From Myxococcales bacterium (GTDB lineage: Bacteria > Myxococcota > Polyangia > Fen-1088): DNA of 17,745 bases. The position numbers and the translations under genes are program-made. This document shows, piece after piece, positions 13,053-17,745 of this stretch. Position 1 is the first letter of the stretch. Each line of letters opens with the position of its first letter. The notes under the pieces were generated by a model, which saw only the letters and a list, made by a program, of their open reading frames with translations, ran no database searches and had not been told where the DNA came from. The stretch is from the NCBI GenBank assembly GCA_003159055.1, contig PMLH01000446.1:1-17745 (forward strand). The letters run 5' to 3'.

Positions 13053-13446
13053 CTACTGCACGTACGCCGGTCCCTGGCCATTGCGCAAGAGATTTGCCCC
13101 GCCCGGTCGGCCAGGGCAGACACTGGGTGCCCGAGCCGGGCACGGTGTAGATGTCGACGCCGTCGTCGAAGGTGAGCAGTACGATCTCCAGCAGCCGGTC
13201 TCGGCCCACGACTTGTCGCCGGTCATGGTCCGCACGCGGGTTGGCCTCACAACCGGCGCGGTGCCGCCCTCGGACATGCAGACCGGCGTCGGCGCCACAC
13301 TGCCATCGGGGTACACGAGGTTGGGTCCCGGGTCCGAGCCCGCCGACTTCGGCGAAGAGCATCGTCAGCAAAGGAAGCGCCAACCGGGGATCGACCTTCG
13401 ACATGCGTGCCTTCCAATCCGCCCGCACGGTGCGGGACTCTGTCAT
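13053..13446 (-). pseudogene. Collapsed FG-GAP-like repeat lipoprotein gene
   Basis: Pieces of one protein appear in order but in different frames. First comes a signal-like start (DPRLALPLLTMLFAEVGG). Next is NLVYPDGSVAPTPVCMSEGG running to VRTMTGDKSW, which resembles the front of myxobacterial FG-GAP/VCBS repeat lipoproteins. Then comes LEIVLLTFDDGVDIYTVPGS to CLPWPTGRG and a tail NLLRNGQGPAYVQ with a stop at 13053, which resembles the last blade of such proteins. Dropping one C in the ACCC near 13322 and one A in the AAA near 13098 rejoins the outer frames. Between the front and tail the propeller repeats are missing, so there is also a large internal deletion. The family assignment is from memory of such proteins, not a search. 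Confidence 0.55.
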
Positions 13447-13604
13447 CGTACACCGGGAAGACGGGGAGGTCTTCGATGGCCGCAGACACGGGGCGCAAGC
13501 GCGCGGGCGGCGTGGCTGGGATCCCGGACGGACAAATGCACGCGCGCTACTGGACCGTCGACCAACCAGTACCATCGGACAGGATCTCGCCGCAACGGAT
13601 AGGC
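13447..13604. other. No recognisable gene
   Basis: A GC-rich stretch between the lipoprotein pseudogene and the desaturase stop codon. Frames crossing it are not protein-like. No terminator-like hairpin was seen after the desaturase gene. Confidence 0.5.
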
Positions 13605-14774
13605 CTACGTCTTTGCGCGCCCCATCGTGCGCAACCAGCGCCCATGAGACCTGATTGCAGAGCCCACGGTAGGATGTGTGAAGTGGCGCACGCCGTACCT
13701 GCGGCATACGGACTCGACAATGGGCGCGAGTGCCGGGTAGTGGAGGTGACAAGTCCGGGGAAACAGATGATGCTCGATCTGATAGTTGAGCCCGCCGACG
13801 TACCAAGTGACGAGCCGGCTCTGCGGCGCAAAATCGACCGTCGATTCGATCTGGTGAACCGCCCACTCCTTCCCCACGACAGCGTGCTCGGTTGGCGGCT
13901 GCTCGAAATGGGCTTCCTCCACACAGTGAGCGAGCTGAAAGACTATCCCGAGCGTCGCGCCAAGAGTAACCGCTGAGAGCGCATAGCAGGCCAGCACCGA
14001 GCCCAATGGATGAAAGAGCAACGGGAGCGCGAAGGCCAACCCAAAGAAGATTCCCTTTCCCACCCAGAACAACACGTGTTCCCAGGGGCCAGGGAACGGC
14101 ACGCGGGTCATTCCGATTCGCCGATTCGCGATGATGTTGCGCAGCTCGCCGGTGGTTTGCCATTCGAGAGCCAACAACGCGTACAGCCCCCAGATGTAGA
14201 TGTGCTGAAAGCGGTAGAATCTGTGCCAAGGATCGTGCGGCGAAAGTCGTCCGAGGATGCCGAGCCGGATATCGTCGTCCTGTCCCGAAATGTTCGTATA
14301 CGTATGGTGCGCAATGTTGTGCTTGAATCGCCAGAAATAGGCACTGCCTCCCAGGAGATCAAGCGAACGCGCCATGACCTGGTTGACCCATGCATGGCGA
14401 GAGTAGGCGCCGTGGTTTCCATCGTGCATGACGTTGAATCCGACGGCCGCCATCGCGAGTCCCAAAGAGACGGAAAGCAGGACGCCTTGCCAAAGAGTCG
14501 ACGCATGGAGCAGCCCAACGTACGACAGCGCGCACCACACGATGACGACGCCCGTCTTCATGTACATTTGAGGAAGGTCACGCTTGCTAAGTTTCCGAGC
14601 ACGAAAGTACTCCTCGACGCGTTCGTCGAGCTCAATCGAAAACTGTGCACGCGGCAGGTATCTGGCAGGCGTCGCCGCCAATGCTGGATTGGCCCCCATG
14701 TGATTCAGGATGTCCGGGCTCGTGTCAGCAACCCACCTGGATTCGGTCACAACACACTCAGGATCGGTTTGCAC
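13605..14774 (-). CDS. Membrane fatty-acid desaturase (front-end type)
   Basis: A 389-residue integral membrane di-iron enzyme that inserts a double bond into an acyl chain. All three His boxes are present: HDGNH (117-121), HNIAHH (152-157) and the QIEHH form (332-336) with the Gln typical of delta-5/6 'front-end' and related acyl-lipid desaturases. Hydrophobic segments lie near 75-112, 190-202, 235-255 and 258-282. No cytochrome b5 domain is fused, so electrons must come from a separate carrier. The start is taken at GTG 14774; an ATG at 14699 removes 25 weakly structured residues and is equally possible, since neither has a clear ribosome site. The role may be membrane fluidity or polyunsaturated lipid synthesis; substrate and position are not determinable here. 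Confidence 0.92.
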   Translation of the reverse strand: MQTDPECVVTESRWVADTSPDILNHMGANPALAATPARYLPRAQFSIELDERVEEYFRARKLSKRDLPQMYMKTGVVIVWCALSYVGLLHASTLWQGVLLSVSLGLAMAAVGFNVMHDGNHGAYSRHAWVNQVMARSLDLLGGSAYFWRFKHNIAHHTYTNISGQDDDIRLGILGRLSPHDPWHRFYRFQHIYIWGLYALLALEWQTTGELRNIIANRRIGMTRVPFPGPWEHVLFWVGKGIFFGLAFALPLLFHPLGSVLACYALSAVTLGATLGIVFQLAHCVEEAHFEQPPTEHAVVGKEWAVHQIESTVDFAPQSRLVTWYVGGLNYQIEHHLFPRTCHLHYPALAPIVESVCRRYGVRHFTHPTVGSAIRSHGRWLRTMGRAKT

Positions 14775-14792
14775 GAGTCAAACCAAGGCAGC

Positions 14793-14833
14793 GATCCCGG
14801 GATCTCCTGGGAGGATCTCGCCCGGGATCTCCT
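14793..14833 (-). repeat. Direct and inverted repeat between L,D-transpeptidase and desaturase
   Basis: CCCGGGATCTCCT occurs at 14796-14808 and 14821-14833 (period 25). GATCCCGGG (14793-14801) and CCCGGGATC (14821-14829) also form a perfect 9-bp stem with a 19-nt loop, and GATCCCGGGATC (14793-14804) is itself a palindrome. The last base of the second copy is the first base of the transpeptidase stop codon as read on the plus strand. It may be a terminator between the two genes or a bound operator. Confidence 0.5.
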
Positions 14834-15759
14834 CACCGCACCCGCACCACAGTCCCTGTCTTGGCCGACACTTCCTTTTCTCCATCAGGCAGGGCGGGCT
14901 TGGTGAAGGCGAACAACCACTCGGCATCGGGGAGACTTAGGTTGATGCAGCCGTGGCTGCGCGGGATGCCAAATTGATCGTGCCAGAAGGCGCCGTGCAG
15001 GGCCACGCGGCCGATGTATTGCGTGAAGGGAACTTCCTCGTACGAATAGGGGACCACGCCGGTGTGCTCGAGATTGTCCATGGTGGCGGCGAGCAGCTTG
15101 GCGCGAATGAGGTGAACACCTTTGGGCGTGGCGAAGGCGGTGCCGTCGGCGCCGACCCCTGTGGCGACCAAGGTTGCGAAGACAGGAAGGTCGCCCCGGT
15201 AAGCGACCAGGGTTTGCGTCAGCAAGTCGACGTCGATCCACGCTTCACCTTCGGCGACTTCGGGCGGACGCGGCGACAGGTGTGGCACGCGCAGGTCGGC
15301 GTCGGACATCCATCCCTCGGTCACGCGATAGTAACCTTGCGGACCGTTCAGGCTCTGCAGCGGCAGTCGAGCGTAGTGCGGCTTGCGCGCCACAATCCTC
15401 GCTGGTCCAGGCTCGGCGAACACGGGCGCCCCTTCTTTGACCACCCAGCCAAAGTCGAGGCGAGGTTCATCCAAGTGGACGCCCGCAAAACGCGAGGGGC
15501 TGGCTGGGTGCAGATCCTTCATGGCCACCTCTCGGCCAAGGCTGGTGCGACCGATCCGCTCGCCGCCGGCGGACCACTGCTCGACCACCACCACGCCGAA
15601 GCCGGGCAGTAGTTTTTGCGAATTGCGGTCGAGCGTCTGGGTCGGGCTCTTCCCGACGATGAAGTAGCGCGGCCCTTGAAGAATGGGTGTCGGATCGGGG
15701 GCGCGTTTCTCGCAGCCGAGCGCGCAGCCGCAAAGCAAGACTGCCCAGGCGGTTTTCAC
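14833..15759 (-). CDS. YkuD-type L,D-transpeptidase lipoprotein
   Basis: A 308-residue envelope enzyme. A short signal peptide with a Cys-rich end (CALGC, Cys 16) suggests a lipid anchor. The front half (about 20-165) includes an SH3-like portion (WVVKEGAPVFAEP, then YYRVTEGWM). The YkuD catalytic domain (about 170-300) has HGAFWHDQFG (His 255) and SHGCINLSL (His 269, Cys 271), the full nucleophile motif. Such enzymes make 3-3 peptidoglycan crosslinks or attach lipoproteins to the wall. The GTG start overlaps the stop of the penicillin-binding protein gene, so a polymerase/D,D-transpeptidase and an L,D-transpeptidase are co-translated. This supports joint action at one site of wall growth (inference). 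Confidence 0.9.
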   Translation of the reverse strand: MKTAWAVLLCGCALGCEKRAPDPTPILQGPRYFIVGKSPTQTLDRNSQKLLPGFGVVVVEQWSAGGERIGRTSLGREVAMKDLHPASPSRFAGVHLDEPRLDFGWVVKEGAPVFAEPGPARIVARKPHYARLPLQSLNGPQGYYRVTEGWMSDADLRVPHLSPRPPEVAEGEAWIDVDLLTQTLVAYRGDLPVFATLVATGVGADGTAFATPKGVHLIRAKLLAATMDNLEHTGVVPYSYEEVPFTQYIGRVALHGAFWHDQFGIPRSHGCINLSLPDAEWLFAFTKPALPDGEKEVSAKTGTVVRVR

Positions 15760-17744
15760 TGCGACACCTCGACCCGCAAGGTCTGCGCATCCGAGCGCCC
15801 GCGGTCATCCACTGCGCGAACGACGAACGTGCCGGGTTCCATCTTCCACAGCCAGGGACGACCGCTGGCGGTCTTGCCGGCAAAGCGACGACCGACGTAC
15901 CAGAACACCTCGTGCGCATCGCCGTCAGTTTCGGCCAAGAATGCCAACGTTTCGTTGCCCTTGCCCGGGCGCAAGGTGTAGGCGACCCCGCCCAAGGGCG
16001 AGGTGATGTGCGGTGGAGCCCCGGAAACGTCCTGCTCGGCGGGACAGCCGACGGCCGCGGCGGGCGGCGTCTTGCGCGGCAGCCCGGCCGTGGTCCACAG
16101 CTTGAGCATGTCGGTGGGCCAGACTTCGTAGATCTCGTCATGGACCCTGCCGTGCGGTTGACTTTCGCAAACCCGTCGACCCGAGCGATCGTCGATGGCG
16201 AAGCTGCGGTGAACCGTGCAGGGGGCAGTGGGCGAACGACCGGCGATGAACCAGGTCGATCGCGTGTGCGGACAATGCGGACCGGGAATCTGACCGCTCT
16301 CGTTGCACACGTCGACCTTGACCACCCCTTTCGGCCGCGCCCACGGCCAGGGGCCTGGCGTCTTCGCCAAATTGCGATCGTGCGCGGCCAGCGCATCGAC
16401 GACGCTGAAGAAGAGCGGGGCCGCGGATCGGATACCGACGAACTCGGGGTTGCTGCGGCCGGCGAAATCGCCGACCCAGATCGCGAGCACGTATGGACCA
16501 ACCAGACCGACGCTCCAAGCATCACGAAAGCCCCACGACGTACCGGTCTTCCAGGCGATCTTCATGGTGTCCGTGGTCGGCAGATGTGGATCCGTCGGCC
16601 GTGGATTTTGCGCCAGCATCTCCAGCACCAGCCAGCTGGCCTCTTCGGAAAGCACGCGCAGGCCAGGCTGCGATGGATCGGCGCTGGTCCGGCGCAGCGG
16701 CTGCAGCAGTCCGCGATTGGCAAGCGCCGCATACAGCCTCACCAGCTCTTCCATGGTCACTTCGCCGGTGCCCAGCACCAAGCCCAGGCCATAGTAGCTC
16801 TCTGGTTGCGGCAGATCGACGCCGGCCCCGGTGAGAAACTGATACAGGGTCGGACGGTCGAGCTTGGCCGCGACCAGAAGGGCGGGAATGTTGCGGCTGC
16901 GCACCAGCGCATCGGTTGCCGTGAGCGGCCCGGCGTAGCGGCCATCGAAGTTCTCCGGCGAATAGGACGAGAAGGCGACCGGCGCGTCTCGCAGGATGGA
17001 GCGCGGATGAATCACTCCTTGTTCCATACCGAGCGCGTAGACGAAGGGCTTGAGGGCCGAGCCGGGCGAGCGGCGCGCGCGCGTGCCATTGACTTGCCCG
17101 AGGATCTCGTCGGAGAAGAAATTGGCCGAACCCACCAGCGCTCGCACGCCCATGTCGCGCGTGTCGACCAGCATGGCCGCGGCGTTGTTCACGCCGACGG
17201 ATTTCTTGCGCTCTACGAAGCGACTCACCTGCCGTTCGAGCAAGCGCTGCAAGGGGAGGTCGAGCGTGGTCTTGATGGATTTGTCATCCGGAGCGCCGGC
17301 CAGGATCTGGTCGGTGAAGTGTGGCGCATGGAACGGCAGATCGTCCTTGCGCACGGTTGCGGCGATGGCGGCGAGCGACGGTTCGCCGCTGGCCGGCCAG
17401 CGCGCGGTGAGGCGACGCCCGAGGGCTTCCCGTATGCGGGCAAACTCGGGCGCGGACGCGCGCAAGGCCTGCAGGCGCTGATTCGGGTTTTGCGGCAGAA
17501 GGGTCAGCGAGACCGCCTCGGGCAGCGACAGCTTGCCGGGGGGCTTCCCGAACAGAAACAAGCTGGCGGCGCCGATGCCTTCCACGTTGCCGCCAAACGG
17601 CGCGAGGTTGAGGTACGCCTCCAGAATTTCGTCTTTGCCGTAGCGAGCTTCGAGCCACATGGCCAGGGCGATCTGTTTCAGCTTGCCGGTCGCCCGCCGC
17701 GAATCGATGTCGTACAGCCGCCGCGCGAGCTGCATGGTGATGGT
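15756..17744 (-). CDS. pbpC: Penicillin-binding protein 1C, bifunctional glycosyltransferase/transpeptidase (5' end outside window)
   Basis: Class A penicillin-binding protein lacking only its N-terminus here; the frame stays open to the window edge and reads TITMQLARRL there, an internal GT51 motif. Numbering from Met at 17735: the glycosyltransferase part continues to about 85 with EAYLNLAPFGGNVEGIGAASLFLFGKP. The transpeptidase domain has Ser 226 in SALK, SRN (280-282) and KTGTS (396-400), so it is intact. The C-terminal part (about 460-659) holds Cys pairs and a final Ig-like strand region as in PBP1C. It polymerises and crosslinks peptidoglycan in the periplasm. It is co-translated with the L,D-transpeptidase. 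Confidence 0.94.
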   Translation of the reverse strand, partial: TITMQLARRLYDIDSRRATGKLKQIALAMWLEARYGKDEILEAYLNLAPFGGNVEGIGAASLFLFGKPPGKLSLPEAVSLTLLPQNPNQRLQALRASAPEFARIREALGRRLTARWPASGEPSLAAIAATVRKDDLPFHAPHFTDQILAGAPDDKSIKTTLDLPLQRLLERQVSRFVERKKSVGVNNAAAMLVDTRDMGVRALVGSANFFSDEILGQVNGTRARRSPGSALKPFVYALGMEQGVIHPRSILRDAPVAFSSYSPENFDGRYAGPLTATDALVRSRNIPALLVAAKLDRPTLYQFLTGAGVDLPQPESYYGLGLVLGTGEVTMEELVRLYAALANRGLLQPLRRTSADPSQPGLRVLSEEASWLVLEMLAQNPRPTDPHLPTTDTMKIAWKTGTSWGFRDAWSVGLVGPYVLAIWVGDFAGRSNPEFVGIRSAAPLFFSVVDALAAHDRNLAKTPGPWPWARPKGVVKVDVCNESGQIPGPHCPHTRSTWFIAGRSPTAPCTVHRSFAIDDRSGRRVCESQPHGRVHDEIYEVWPTDMLKLWTTAGLPRKTPPAAAVGCPAEQDVSGAPPHITSPLGGVAYTLRPGKGNETLAFLAETDGDAHEVFWYVGRRFAGKTASGRPWLWKMEPGTFVVRAVDDRGRSDAQTLRVEVSQ

Positions 17745-17745
17745 G

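Noticed and set aside
12962..13123. Longer vapB with an extra 54 N-terminal residues
   Set aside because: The added residues are not protein-family-like, include part of the promoter, and cover the inverted repeat; the start at 12961 fits both family and promoter.
13042..14229. A 395-residue minus-strand open frame overlapping the desaturase
   Set aside because: Most of it is another frame of the desaturase gene. Only its end coincides with the FG-GAP-like pseudogene piece, which is recorded separately.

Overview
The window looks like chromosomal DNA from a GC-rich Gram-negative bacterium, most probably a myxobacterium or relative (Myxococcota, formerly Deltaproteobacteria). The main reasons are the many secreted lipoproteins with long Gly/Ser/Thr-rich or Asp/Ala/Pro-rich linkers behind the lipobox, an AgmX/PglI-type TonB-like C-terminal domain, and remnants of surface lipoprotein genes typical of that group. 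The assignment is inferred from protein style; there is no rRNA or tRNA in the window.

Layout. (a) 1-1648, plus strand: the end of a catalytically complete beta-ketoacyl synthase, overlapping a second ketoacyl-synthase-like protein that has lost its nucleophile. This is a KS/chain-length-factor-like pair, perhaps from an aryl-polyene-type or other type II fatty-acid-like cluster that continues to the left. (b) 1789-2551: a dead DDE transposase with one frameshift and no C-terminal catalytic residues, running into an unrecognised gene tail. (c) 2608-3315: a helical lipoprotein. (d) 3330-5892, minus strand: a three-gene envelope-stress operon, Spy/CpxP-like chaperone then CpxR-like regulator then CpxA-like kinase. 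A perfect GTAAA-N5-GTAAA box lies upstream and a perfect 11-bp hairpin separates the chaperone from the regulator. (e) 6165-6929: an AgmX/TonB-like protein. (f) 6958-9571: divergent lipoproteins, a metallophosphoesterase and a diheme cytochrome c, whose promoters overlap.

(g) 9572-13604 is an accessory zone where small toxin-antitoxin-like cassettes sit among whole and broken lipoprotein genes. It holds a nucleotidyltransferase plus 65-residue partner, a ricin-lectin lipoprotein, a Cys-rich fragment, VapBC, and a collapsed FG-GAP-like lipoprotein pseudogene. Both cassettes have readable sigma70-type promoters placing the transcription start at the start codon (leaderless), with an inverted repeat over the -10 element.

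(h) 13605-17745, minus strand: envelope and lipid genes. Penicillin-binding protein 1C (5' end outside the window) overlaps a lipoprotein L,D-transpeptidase, followed 58 bp later by a membrane fatty-acid desaturase.

The strongest leads are the nucleotidyltransferase/65-aa pair, the leaderless palindrome-controlled promoters, the Cpx-like operon with an E. coli-style CpxR box, and the nucleophile-less synthase. All functions are assigned by eye from motifs; no search was run.
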